Shown: piece after piece, positions 35,301-46,889 of the stretch
Position numbering within the stretch: position 1 is the first letter of the stretch
Layout: each line of letters begins with the position of its first letter
Assembly (NCBI GenBank): GCA_963555705.1
Contig: OY743187.1
Location: 14,894,133 to 14,958,132, forward strand
Reading direction: 5' to 3'
Source: Ligustrum vulgare
Lineage: Eukaryota > Streptophyta > Magnoliopsida > Lamiales > Oleaceae
Length of the DNA: 64,000 nt
Notes under the pieces: generated by a model
What the model saw: only the letters and a program-made list of their open reading frames with translations
What the model was told of the DNA's origin: nothing
The model's database searches: none
Translations under genes and position numbers: made by a program

Positions 35301-35606
35301 CAAGATAGAGGGTAGCAATTTGTTAGGATAGTCTGTCAGTTGAATTGTTTTTACGGCATACCTGCGTGTTGCGAGTCCCAGTGAATTAAGTGCAGTAATT
35401 ACATCCTGTAATTCCTTGCTTATACCCACGTCGCTGTCATCATCTTGCCTTAGCGACTCCACGATAGTTGTTTCTAGCTCGTCCCTGCAATTTAACTTGA
35501 AAATTTTCTGCACTGCAGGAGTAATGTCATTAATAGAATAAGCAGCACACACATCATTTGGGTGTTTCATTGCATCGTAGATATTAAATTGCACTACCTC
35601 CCCCAT
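32387..35606 (-). pseudogene. Athila-like pol (RT, RNase H, integrase), pseudogene
   Basis: The minus strand encodes RT ([32 protein letters not shown] as the YVDD equivalent, about 34535), RNase H ([32 protein letters not shown]), the integrase HHCC zinc region (HFGPRRPAQ...[12 protein letters not shown], about 33350-33480) and the core, with D of DFMGPFPP, D of ISDRGTHF and E of KAEISNKE. Breaks are TAA 34740-34742 inside RT just before DGFSGY, a frameshift in a run of C/G at about 33256-33262, and TGA 33074-33076. The end is TAG 32387-32389. It joins protease upstream through an indel in a G run near 35600. Confidence 0.93.
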
Positions 35607-35900
35607 TGAATTCCATGGTCAACACCCCTTTTCTCACATCAATTATGGTTTGGGAGGTCCACAAGAACGGTCTTCCTAACAATATAGGGGTAGAATTAGG
35701 GGAGTGATCACCATTCATATCTAGTATGTAAAAGTCTGCCGGAAACACCAACCCCCCTACTTGCACTAAAACGTCCTCAACTACCCCGTCTGGATATGCA
35801 TTGGAACGGTCAGCTAGTTGGATGATAACATTTGTTTTAGTCATTTTGGTAAGATTTAATGCAATGTAAGTGGATCTAGGCATTACGTTAATGGATGCTC
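35584..35900 (-). pseudogene. Athila-like aspartic protease region
   Basis: Encodes ...SINVMPRSTYIALNL... to ILLGRPFL...DVRKGVLTMEFNG, a retropepsin-like segment. A one-base deletion falls exactly at the catalytic D-x-G-A site (near 35890), so the aspartate is in the gag frame and the rest is in another. Confidence 0.8.
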
Positions 35901-37625
35901 CTCATCTATTAGTGCATGATTTACCTTGGTGTTACCTATTTGACATGGCACAGTGAACATACCGGGATCCTTACCCTTAGGAGGTAATTTCCTTTGAAAT
36001 AAGGCTGAAACGTTTTCCCCTATTCTTACCTTCTCGTTTCCCACAAGTTTCCGTTTTCTAGTGCATAAATCCTTTAGAAATTTTGCATACCGGGGAACTT
36101 GCTTGATGGCCTCCAATAGCGGGATATTGATTTCAATCTTTCTAAACATTTCCAACATCTCATTTTCCTTGCTCTCCTTGTTTGTCTTTGCTAATCTGCT
36201 AGGAAAAGGTGGAGGTGTTAGTTTAACATTTAAATGGGGGTCAGTTTTTACCTGAGGGTTCTGCGAAGTGTCGTTTTTCTTCCCGACTCCTTCCTTTTCA
36301 TCTTCCTCCATTTCAGGTGCTGCCAGTTCCAATTGCGGACCCTCAACTTCCTTTCCACTCCGGAGAATTATGGCGCTCACATTTTTGGGATTCACCTCGG
36401 GCTGCGATGGTAGCTTCCCTCCAGATTGTGCCTCCAATCTATTTGTGGCAGTGGCCATTTGGCTCATTTGATTTTCCAGGTTTTGAATGCTTGACTTGGT
36501 ATCCTGTTGGAATTGCATCGTATTAGTTGCCAACATCTTAACCATATCTTTGAGAGACATACCTGAATTTTGAGGTTTTTGTTGATATTGCCCCTGTGGT
36601 TGGTAAGTCCTTTGCTGCTGGAACTGTCCTTGTGGCTTGTTTGGAGTAAAACCTGGGGGTTTGTTATTTCCGTAACTCAGGTTGGGGTGATCTCTCCACC
36701 CGGGGTTGTATGTGTTTGAATATGGGTTGTATTGTTGCCTTTGGAAAGGGAAGCCTCCAGCAGCATTCACCTGTTCATTGTTTTCTTCTTGCAATACCGG
36801 ACAGGTATTCGTTGGATGTCCAAGGTTCGAACAGATTCCAAAGGCTTTGGCTTGTTTCGAATTCCCTACAGCAAGTTTCTTAACGAGATTGGTTAGTTCA
36901 TATAATTGACCTTCAACGTTGGAACTACTTACCTCGTTTACTCGGCGGACTTGGGAATCCCTACTCGAGTTGAATTGCTGAGTGTTCTCTGCCATGTTGG
37001 AGATTAAAACCCGTGCTTGCTCTGGTGTCTTGTCCATTAACGCACCTCCGCTTGCGGCGTCTATCATACTTCTGTCCATTGGCGCTAGACCTTCGTAGAA
37101 GTATTGCACCAAAAGTTGCTCGCTAATCTGATGATGGGGGCAGCTGGAGATGAGCTTTTTGAAACGCTTCCAATACTCATATAATGTTTCATTGTTGTTC
37201 TGGCGCACCCCACATATTTATTTTTGGATGGTACCAGCTCTCGATGCAGGGAAGTATTTTTTCAAGAAGAGCCTTTTCATGTCGTTCCAAGTAGTAACTG
37301 TTCCCGATGGTAGACAATAGAGCCATTCGGTGGCGGCATCCTTCAATGAGAATGGGAAGGCTCTCATTTTTATTTATTCCTCTGTAATGCCCGTGAGCCT
37401 CATACTGTCGCAAACCACATGGAACTCCTTTAGGTGCCTATATGGATCTTCGCCGGGGTTCACTCGAAAAGTTGGTAATAAGTGGATGAGCCCAGATTTA
37501 AACTCGAAAGTTTTTCCTTCTTCCACCGTTGGAAACGTAATACATAAGGGCTGTTGAGCCACATCGGGGGTAGCCAGTTATTTAAGAGTTCTGTTGTTAG
37601 CTGCCATTTGTTGCGCTGCTCTCAT
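35883..37625 (-). pseudogene. Athila-like gag, pseudogene
   Basis: The frame runs from ATG 37625 (MRAAQQMAANNRTLK) through a retrotransposon gag domain (RAFPFSLKDAATEWLYYL, NNETLYEYWKRFKKLISSCP) to a zinc knuckle. It is broken by three nonsense codons in the same frame: TAA 37578-37580, one near 37380 and one near 37216. The knuckle reads FGICSNLGHPTNTC, so the first cysteine of CxxC is phenylalanine. A glutamine-rich stretch follows. Gag would form the virus-like particle; this copy cannot make full-length protein. Confidence 0.9.
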
Positions 37626-37840
37626 TTGTTGTCGAAAAGTCCTCTCGATTTCTGGGTCAAGATAAAAAATATCACAATTAGTTGACCGAGTTCTAAGCAT
37701 ATAAGCAAAGAAGCACAAATAATTATTATGTGAAAGCTACTCTTTTTTTTTTTTTTTGAAAAATTATATAAATAAAGTGAAAATAAAATAAATATAGAAA
37801 AATAAAATTCTAATTGATTAAACACTAAATTGGTTGACCG

Positions 37841-37859
37841 CTCCCCGGCAACGACGCCA
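37841..37859 (-). promoter_or_regulatory. Primer-binding site, tRNA-Asp type
   Basis: The minus strand reads TGGCGTCGTTGCCGGGGAG six bases after the 5' LTR end. It matches the 3' end of plant tRNA-Asp as I recall it, with one mismatch (T for C at position 6). Athila elements use this primer. Confidence 0.85.
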
Positions 37860-37865
37860 AAAATT

Positions 37866-39306
37866 TGATGCGCGTCGTCATGCACCAAAATTTAATTAAA
37901 TATCTTACTCGCAAATTATCCAATTTAATTGTAATAGCGGAAGTAAGAGTCGATCCCACAAGTAATGGGAACTAAATTAGTGCTGTGTCAATTAGAATAG
38001 ATGGGGGGGTTTTCGAGTTCAAATATTGTAAATGACGTGAAAATAAAATAAAAACGTAAATTAGATAGAATATAAATCAATTATTGACAAACCCTAGTTC
38101 TCAGGTTCAGTTGTATTTCATCACAATGTTATCACTTTCCAAGTAACGCGAGTTCAATTTCTTATTTAATTTATCACCCGTAAATAGTTAATAAGTTCTA
38201 ACTATTCCTATCATCCCTTAGTTGCATTTAATTAGAATAAGCTCTCTAATCAAATATTAGCCATTGAATAACCTAAAATAAGCTCTTTAGATTTAAGATA
38301 ACAACTATATAATGGTTGAGAAAAATTAGGGTGAATTAGGTTATCATTCACACAAGCTCGTGACAGTTAACCTAAGTTGGAATTCTCTATGGAAATTATT
38401 AAATTTCCACTTGCTACTATGATTTGAACAAAAAGACGATTACGGATCCAATCATTCAAAATAGCAAATCTCAATACAACAAATTAAATGATAAGGCCTT
38501 AATCAAATAAGGAATTGCATTGATTGAATTAAAAACGCATAAGAATCTAACAAATCAAAATAAAGAATTTAGAACTACGTTACTAATTGGAAAAGTGATA
38601 AACAAAGGAATTAAATTACAACGTCCCCTTTGAACTAGGTAGAGAACTTAGCCGCTTAAAGCCATGAAGAATTCTGGAATTTTCTTTCTTGATTCACCTT
38701 CTTGAATTGCTTAATTCTTCTTCCAATTCTTCAAGTAAGCGCGCCTCTTTCAATAATTATTTCACACCTTTTTCTGTCCTAAAATTCCCTTTTTATAACC
38801 TCAATTTCGTGCCCTAACTTTGGACTCAAGAAATCCCAAAATTATGGAAATAATTAAAATATGGAGATTTTTGACTGGAAAGTTACGGCCGTTAATTTCC
38901 TTTTACGGCCGTAACACGATTTCTGCATGTTTTTCTTAATTTGAAGTTACGGCCGTGACATGTCCCTTTACGGTCGTAACTGTGTCTCTGCATACTTTTC
39001 ACCATTGAAGGTTACGGCCGTAAGTTTTCATTTACGGCTGTAACTCACAATCTGTTGATTTTCCTTAATACGTTGAACACTCTTACGGCCGTGACTTAGT
39101 TATCTTACGGCCGTAACTAAATTTGCACCTAAGGTCCCCAATCTTCACTTTTGAGTGCATTTTGATCTTTTTTTCATCTTTTCTCTTCCTTTATGATCCT
39201 ATACCACATAAAATATAAGATGCATTAATAGTACTTAGATAGAATCACATTATTGTTAATTCAATGATATAAGTGTATAAAATAAACATTAATATAACAC
39301 TTATCA
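37866..39306 (-). repeat. 5' LTR of the Athila-like element
   Basis: 1441 bp, the same length as its partner. TATA box on the minus strand (GGTTATAAAAAGGG, about 38787-38800). Confidence 0.95.
38883..39116. promoter_or_regulatory. Array of eight TTACGGCCGTAA-type dyads in the 5' LTR
   Basis: Same pairs and spacing as the array at 27849-28082 (e.g. starts 38883/38903 and 39083/39105). The near edge is about 85 bp upstream of the LTR TATA box on the minus strand. Confidence 0.75.
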
Positions 39307-39489
39307 ATAACTATGGTTGACAACTTGGATATGACAAATTGTGTTGTATTGATTTAAAAGGTGATGTGATGTGCAAGTTAATAGAATCGTATCATATCTG
39401 AGTTATCAATAATAGTTGTACAAATAGCATTACTCTATACATTAAAGGGAAAAAAAATCTTATTCAAATTACTATTTAACGAACACTTG

Positions 39490-39612
39490 AAACTAGAGGA
39501 TAGTCCCAGGTGGGGAAGGCTCCCCTTAACACATGTTGTACCTGGTTTCGAGTGTCCAGCCAAAGGAGAGTTTTATCGTAATGTATGTGTTCAAAAAAAA
39601 TAAAATAAAAAA
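39490..39612 (+). mobile_element. tRNA-derived SINE
   Basis: 123 bp flanked by a 20-bp duplication (39470-39489 and 39613-39632) beginning TACTATTTAACGAA, matching at 18 of 20. It has a box A-like GATAGTCCCAGGTGG near 39500 and a box B-like GGTTTCGAGTGTCC about 45 bp later, and ends in an A-rich tail (CAAAAAAAATAAAATAAAAA). This is the structure expected of a Pol III-transcribed SINE inserted by LINE machinery. Family not identified. Confidence 0.85.
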
Positions 39613-40072
39613 TACTATTTAACGAATGCTTGTTTCAAAATATGCATTGTAATGTGAGCGACTATTCTTTTCTAAACAATTTTTTTTCTCCTTCTCTTTT
39701 CTTTTCTTTCAAGAGTAAACTTCTGTGAAGGTGTGTATTAGTATTCATAATAATGATAAAGCAAATCTTATCCATTATGGAAGAACATTTTTAAATTTGA
39801 TAAGTGAATTTTTTTTTTCACCCCAGAATGCTTTCTATTTTGACTCTTTATATGTCAATGACCAATCTATATAAATGTGATTTGCCTGTGTTCATTGAAA
39901 CTTGATTATAATCGACGCAATTTCTAACACCATTTTTTAACAGAACATATTTTCTCTTTCTAATTTTTAATCACACATCTTACTTAAAAAACACAAATAA
40001 CGCAAATCATGAGGTGTTATAATCGTTGCGGTGCCGAACACAAGCGAATTCAAGAAGTAGAATATTGAAACA

Positions 40073-40227
40073 TGTTTGGTAACAATATTTGGTTTATAAA
40101 CTGATTTATTTATAATTTTAATGTAAAAAATAGTAGTTAAAAATTTGATTGAGAACATGTGTACGGTTGAAAAGTAATTTGAAAGTTTGTGTAGTTTATA
40201 AACATGATTATGTTGTTTACCAAACAC
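40073..40227. mobile_element. Small MITE, TGTTTGGTAA family
   Basis: TGTTTGGTAACAA at the left and the inverted TTGTTTACCAAACA at the right. The inside resembles the 7092-7261 element (TTTATAAAC, GTTTATAAAC). Confidence 0.6.
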
Positions 40228-41709
40228 TTGGTAAATTAAGCATATTAACCCCACATTTTATGGGATCCATATTTTTCAATCACACATCTCATTAACTTTT
40301 ATCAAAATTAGTATTTCACCTGTGCGATTCACGAAAGTTATTATCCGTAATGTCGATTTCAATAAGTATTCGTAAAATTTTTGTGCTTATACATAATCAA
40401 TACATATAAATGCATAAAAAAAAAAATTCTCTGTTACAATAATTATTAGAATTTAAAAAATAACATAAGTAATTCAAATTATTAAAAAATTCTTTGAATA
40501 CTAAATGTCAATTTATTTATTTAAATAATAAATTATTGATTGATTTCAATAATTTTTATGAATTATGAATAATTTCATATTGAAAATGTAAATTTCGTAG
40601 TTCTTTAATGGTATATCACATTTGATGTAATATTATGTGTACGAATATTGATGCACGTGAAAGGTATTAACATATTTCTCATAACTTCTACATTTGTCTC
40701 TTATATTTAATGTATTTTTTAATTTTCATTCAAACATCAATCACAATAATTAAAAAAGAAATAGTCAAAATATTTGAATTTAACCAATAAAACTTTATTT
40801 GCAAAAATAAGTAGTCAAAATAATAATTTTGAAAATTACATGATTATCATGATACGACAACTGAGTAAAGTTGAAAATTACGAAATTGTACCAAAAATTA
40901 TACCCTATAATCTTTAAAAATTATTAAAATTAAGAATGATTAAAAGATATTAATCATTCTATTAATATTATTAAATAAAAAAATTATTTATAAGTAGCAC
41001 ATTTTTTCAACCAACTTTTTAACCACATATTTTTTTAAAACTATTTTTTACCACATATTTTATCTCGAAACAAAAATATAGTTGCTGAACAGCGTCTTAA
41101 TTTATTAAAATATTTAATAATAATATATATTTTAGAAAATATGATTTGTAATATTAAAGATAACAAATGATTTGATCATTAATAATTATAACACAATTTA
41201 ATTATTGATGGCTACACATATACAATATTAAGAACAACAAATAAATAAAAAATCAATGATTAAATAATAATTTTAATGCTGATAATTAAAAATATTGATT
41301 GAACTCATTCAATATTATTAAATAACAATTATTAAAATTTAAAAACAATATAAATTATCTAAATTATCGAAAACTTTATTGAATGATAAATGCAAATTTT
41401 GTAGATTTTAAATGTATATCATGTTAGATGTAAGATTATGAGTATAAATATTGATGCTTGTTCAAGGTATAAATATATTTATTATAATTTCTACATTTGC
41501 CTTACATATTTTACTTTTTCTCAATTTTTGTTCAAAAATCACAATAAACTATAAATATGTGTTTAATCTCAACTCATCAAATATATGACAATTGAATAAC
41601 ATTGAATATCAAGAAATTATTATATCATATAATATAATCTTTGCATAATTATTAAAATTAAAGATTATTAAAAAAATATTAACCATTGTTTGGTATTTAT
41701 TTAGCATAA

Positions 41710-41713
<4 letters not shown>

Positions 41714-41761
<48 letters not shown>
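41714..41761 (+). repeat. (TA)n microsatellite
   Basis: About 24 TA units. Confidence 0.97.
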
Positions 41762-41762
<1 letters not shown>

Positions 41763-41886
41763 ACAATAAATGTATTCACACTAATTCATTATTCTCCCTT
41801 TATATATAGTACATAGATTAACTAAAAACTTATTTTAATATATACCAAACATGGGCTAATAACAAAAGGTGAGTTTGACTAATTTG

Positions 41887-42712
41887 TAGGGGTGGACAAA
41901 AAAACCGGAACCGAGTAAATCGAACCGAAACCGAACTGAAAAAATCAAAATATTTCGGTTCTTGAAAAAAAAAATCAAAACCGAAACCGATCAGTCTTAA
42001 AATCAAAACCGAAAACCGAAATCAAAACCGATAAAAATATTTTTTTTTTTTGAATTTTTCATTGAATTATACAACAAAATATATTTATGTTCACACTTTA
42101 ATGTGCAGAAAATGGGTCAGAGAAGTATAAATTTACTCACAATTTTTCCCTTTGAGAAATGTTGTTTAGATTGGTAGTATTTTAATTAAAAATCAATTAC
42201 TCACAATATTATCTAAGTAGAACCACACTTTAATGTATAGACACTTAAACAGTGTATGAAATATTGTCTGTTTGATACATTATTATTATGGAATTTAATA
42301 ATTTACTTTTAAGTTATTTCATACACTATTATAGTATTATTATTTTGTGGAATTTACTTTTAATGAGATTCAAATGTTTTTACTTCCTCGACGTGATATC
42401 ATTTTCAAATAAGAATGGTTTTAGAGTAAAAAAAGATTTTAACTATCAAGATTCTGAGAGTCACATTCGTGGTAATACATGAATTTGGAATTTAATTTTA
42501 ATTGAAAACTTTATTTGGTTGTATTTACCTTTAATTTTTGCAAACAATTAGATTTTTTTTTTTCTTTTTTTTTTTTTGCATCAAATTTAATTTTTTTTAA
42601 TTGGAACCGAAGAAAAATAAAAAAATAACCTAATCGAAACTGAAACCGTTCGGTTCTTGTCTTTGAAAGAACCGAATAGAAACCGAACCGAACTGGTAAA
42701 CGTCCAACCCTA
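41887..42712. mobile_element. Non-autonomous hAT element with perfect 8-bp target duplication
   Basis: 826 bp. Ends TAGGGGTGGAC and GTCCAACCCTA are inverted repeats with one mismatch. CTAATTTG flanks it perfectly (41879-41886 and 42713-42720). Subterminal arms are dense in AACCGAAACCG / CGGTTCGGTTTC motifs, the kind of repeated sites hAT transposases bind. No coding capacity. Related in size and ends to 9631-10476. Confidence 0.9.
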
Positions 42713-42720
42713 CTAATTTG

Positions 42721-45700
42721 GAGAGTCAAACTTCTTGGATCTTATTTTTAAGCATTAGCTCTTTAAAATAAAGAATATTTTGCATTTTGAAAGTCTCTTG
42801 AAGATGATGAATGTAGTGTTTGCTAACTTGTTTACAAATAAGTTTATAAACAACGAATTTTCTAAAATCATCGTTTAAGTGACATATTTTTTCAAATAAC
42901 TTTTCAACCACATTCTTATCTCGAAATCATTAAATTCTTGATTCTATACACAAAATTCTTTTACCAGTACCTCTAAAAAAAAAAAAAAAAAAGTTTTATG
43001 TTCAGTAAACTTCTGTCAGAAAAGTTTTATTTATTTTTTATTTTTTTGTGAAATGCATGGTTAAAATGTTGTTTCGAAAAAAGGGTGCGGTTAAAAAGTA
43101 GTTTGGAAATTTTTGTTGTTTATAAATTATTAAATTAGGTGACTGTTCGGCAGCTAGAGAGCTATTGTTATTTTTGAAAATTTGTATTTTTGAGATACAA
43201 TTTGTAATTAAAAAGTGGCTTCAAAAAATATGTGTGGTTAAAAAGTTATATTGAAAATTATAATGTTTACAAATATTGGTTATAAAATTTTTGCCAAAAA
43301 TGTTTTAGTTTATAAATTGTAAGCATTGCGTTTAAGAACAAGACTTGTAAACAACGAATGTGATATTTTTTAGACATAATATGTGATTGAAAAGTGATTT
43401 GAAAAAATACATATGGTTAAAGTAATTTGAGAAAATATATTAAGCTTCCATTTGATAACAAGTTTATAAATAACACATTTTTCCAAATTACTTTTTAATC
43501 AAACTCATTCTTCAAATCATTTTTAACATCGGCATTAATTTATACTAAATTAAAAGTAATTCTTCAAATCATTTTTAACATAGGCATTCATTTATACTAA
43601 ATTAAAAGTCACATCACATCAATCAAATGTAAATTACATGGAAAAATTCCGAAACTTCACACTGAAGCATTTGTAGTCATCCGTTTGAAGCCACTCACAA
43701 CCGTTAGGTAACTCGATTTTTTTTGGTTTACAAACTACTAGTTTATAAAGTACACAATTTTTTAAATCAATTTTTAACCACATACATTTTTTTTTCAATC
43801 TTATTATTATTTTTTATCTCAAAATCATAAATAAACCAATTTATAAATCAAACAATGTTATCAAACAGAGGAGGCTAGGGCATCCCAATGGATATTTTAA
43901 CCCTTATTTGTTGTCAGACTTGTTAAAAATGTGTTTTAAAATAACACAATTCCTTAAATTGTTTTTTAATTACACAAAATTTCTCGTTTCACTTTTTAAC
44001 CATATATTTTACCTTGAAAATATAAAAAAAATATGTTTTTAATAAAGATTTTTTTTATAAATAAAATCGTGATATTTTCAAAGTAAATTATGTGATTGCA
44101 GTGTTTAATATGTGGTTTTAATAAATGTATTTTATGTAAATGTATTACATTGGAAATTAAAAAAAAAGAATTAATATATTTGAATATAAATAAATGTGTT
44201 ATAATTTGAACAAATAAATCATTTCTTAAGAAAGTTTATGCTAAAAATTATTTTGAGAATCACTCAATACAATAATTTCAAACTCGATTTCAATTTTTTA
44301 TTATTATTTTTGTCGAGTTAACAATATGTTAACTAATAGATAACGATCATGTAGAAGTAATGTTTGGTTCGAGTCGGCATGATTCAGAAAAATATCGAAT
44401 ATAACGTTATTGTACAGACGATCTTTAGAGTGTGAACTTAATTTGACAGTAGATAATGATTCGTCGACAAATAGTATAATATTGTAATACAAAAACATGT
44501 TTATTTTTTACATTTTCATTACTGGAATTAGTGTATATATACAAATGTAACAAATATTATAAATCGGTTTCAATAATGACATTAGAAAATGTCAAATTCG
44601 TGCATCGTACGAGTGATGCATACTATGTATACGTATGTACACACACGCTAACACGCACACAGGAGATTGGAAGCCCAAAAAAAAAAAACTAAATAAATAA
44701 TTGTCACATAAGAAATGCACTTAATTAACATGTTAACACATTCAATGTAGATATAAATTTGACAATTACCTAACACGATACTATCATATGAATTAACACA
44801 TTCAATGCCAATGCTCTTAGCGCGTCTCTAAGCTCTATACGGAAAAGTGTAAAATCTAATATCTATCTATATATAAAAATCAGTGTTCTAAAATGCACCG
44901 TAATGCGCTGTGTATACAAATACGTTCAAAAAAAAATTTGCCACCTAGGCGCGCCTAAACTCGTTTTTTTTTTTTTAGTTAAAAAATCTATTTTTTATGT
45001 AAAAATCTATTTTTTATATAAAAATCTATTTAATGTTTTAAAAATAATTAAAATAATATTAAAAATACCGCATTATGGCGCTTATTCTTCGCATTGACAC
45101 GTCTAAACTTCTTCTTCTTGATTCTCAACCTCGACGTCTTACAACGCATTAAAATAAAATAAAAGATTCATTAAAGGGCAATGAGAATTTGGAGCTATTT
45201 CAAAATGTAATGGTTGAACAATCAAAACTCCAAAGTGTAATGATTGCAAATTTGAATTACACTTTTAAACATTACATGCATTTGTTTCCAAAAAATAAAA
45301 TAAAATAAAAGTTTTGAGCACTGTTAAATCTATATACATATATCAAAATAGAAGTTAGGATAGAGAAACATTAAATACAATTTTCCCTCCAAAATGCACT
45401 TTCAATTTTTTAAAATAAAAAATTATAATAAAATAAAATAAAATAAAAATATGTATATATTAATATAGTATTTAAATTCGTGTTGATTAATGCAATTTTA
45501 ATTTGTCGTATTTACCCGTATAGATAAATATGGATGAAAAATGTTTTGTTTGTAAATAAATTTATAGAAAATACTTAAACCTCCGTTCGAAAGTTATGTT
45601 TTTGTTTATAAACAAAAATATTTTCGTTTTATTTTTGAGATGTGATGTTGAAAAGTGACTTTGAAAAATCTATATAGTTAAAAAGTTGGTTCGAAAAATA

Positions 45701-46669
45701 TGCATAATTAAAAGGTGAGTAAAAACACGTTGTTTGTAAATAAATTTATAGACAAAATTACCGAACTGATGCTAATATTTTTATTTATTCTTAATTTTAA
45801 TAAGTGTAATAATTATATGGTATAAGATTTTTCGATATTTTTTTTTATCTCCCACGTTGTCCAATTGTAATATCATGATAATTGGTGATTTTTGTAATTA
45901 TTATTTTAATTACTTAATTTTATAAAAAAAAATTAATTTTATTGGTTAAATATAAATATTTCAAAATATTTTAACATATAAAAAAGATAAAAATAACTTA
46001 TTTAGAAGAAAAAAGTCGACGAACAAATAAATAATAAATAAAAATATATATATTTTTAAAAGAGAACATTTTAAAAAGAAAAAAAATCCTATACAGATCA
46101 AGATCTCCTAATTTTGATTAGTTTTGTACATGTTACATTTCCTATTTTGATTAGTTTTGTCTCTTTTTTTTTTAAAGTTTTGAATTCAATAATATTTTAT
46201 ATTAAAATACTACTGTATTACATTGTTATTTGATATGATTGAATATACAATTCATACATTTTCATAAATTTTGATTGAAATTATTTCACAAACATATTCT
46301 CATACATCGCACAGATAAAAATACTAGTTACTCTATATTGGTAACAACTCCATTACGTGTGCCTTTACGAAAACATAGTCACGCGTATTATAACTTCTCG
46401 TTATCCAATGGGAATTACATAAAGGACATGAAAAAAAAAAAAAAAAAATAGAAGCTAATTTATTGTTAATGAAAAATTGAGCTATGTTTTAACTTATTCT
46501 GTTGCAACTCGGCTAATCCTTGAAAAAAATGCTAAGGAATTGGTCCATCAAAATCTCACTTGCTAGGGGCCGTTCAACTCACGAATCAAGACACAAAATT
46601 AGTATAACAGTCGATCTTTGTAAAATATAATACACCAATTATGAGAAACAATGATTTGTTATCATTTTT
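42721..46669. other. AT-rich intergenic region, MITE graveyard
   Basis: No gene recognised. Contains several TTTATAAAC/TTTTTAACCACA MITE fragments (about 42830-42915, 43080-43140, 43190-43330, 43440-43520, 45590-45770), a better copy at 43719-43871, and a TAGGCGCGCCTA palindrome in a CCTAGGCGCGCC repeat at about 44946. Open frames here are short and look random. Confidence 0.5.
43719..43871. mobile_element. Small MITE of the 7092-7261 family
   Basis: Shares GTTTATAAAG, ATTTTTAACCACATA and TCTCAAAATCATAAATAAACCA with the 7092-7261 copy; the ends (TTGGTTTACAA and TTATCAAACAGAG) are decayed. Confidence 0.55.
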
Positions 46670-46677
46670 TATACACC

Positions 46678-46851
46678 CAGATGCGGCCCTAAAGGTGTGC
46701 CGTGCAACCGCACACGATCTCAACATTAAGGGCCACCAATTTTTTTTTAAAGACATTTAAAGAAAAAATTGAATATTAAGCATGAATTTTTTTTATAAGC
46801 AAACATTTCAAATTATTGTACCCCACTCTCAAAATCTTAAGATCAGCCCTT
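46678..46851. mobile_element. Tiny hAT-like non-autonomous element
   Basis: 174 bp between perfect octamers TATACACC (46670-46677 and 46852-46859). Starts CAGATGCGGCCC and ends GATCAGCCCTT. GGCCC near the ends recalls ZMYM1-type hAT termini, but the inverted repeats are poor. Confidence 0.6.
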
Positions 46852-46889
46852 TATACACCAATTACACGACATGTATTACAATTATTTTT

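Larger units (their letters stand above)
26832..39306 (-). mobile_element. Ty3/gypsy retrotransposon, Athila-like, complete but degenerate
   Basis: 12,475 bp. LTRs 26832-28272 and 37866-39306 are both 1441 bp, with TG...CA ends. Target duplication ATAAC is perfect (26827-26831 and 39307-39311). In minus orientation the order is 5' LTR, primer site, gag, protease, RT, RNase H, integrase, a gap with a dyad array, ORF3, polypurine tract, 3' LTR. Integrase after RNase H makes it Ty3/gypsy, and the tRNA-Asp-type primer site, pol sequence and a post-pol ORF point to Athila. Several stops and frameshifts disable gag and pol. Confidence 0.95.
39633..41878. other. Very AT-rich intergenic region with MITE remnants
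   Basis: No gene seen. Holds the MITE at 40073-40227, TTTTTAACCACA-type MITE fragments near 41000-41060 and a TA microsatellite. Confidence 0.5.

Noticed and set aside
36061..36909. Plus-strand ORFs across the gypsy gag region
   Set aside because: Antisense shadows of gag with no domain of their own.
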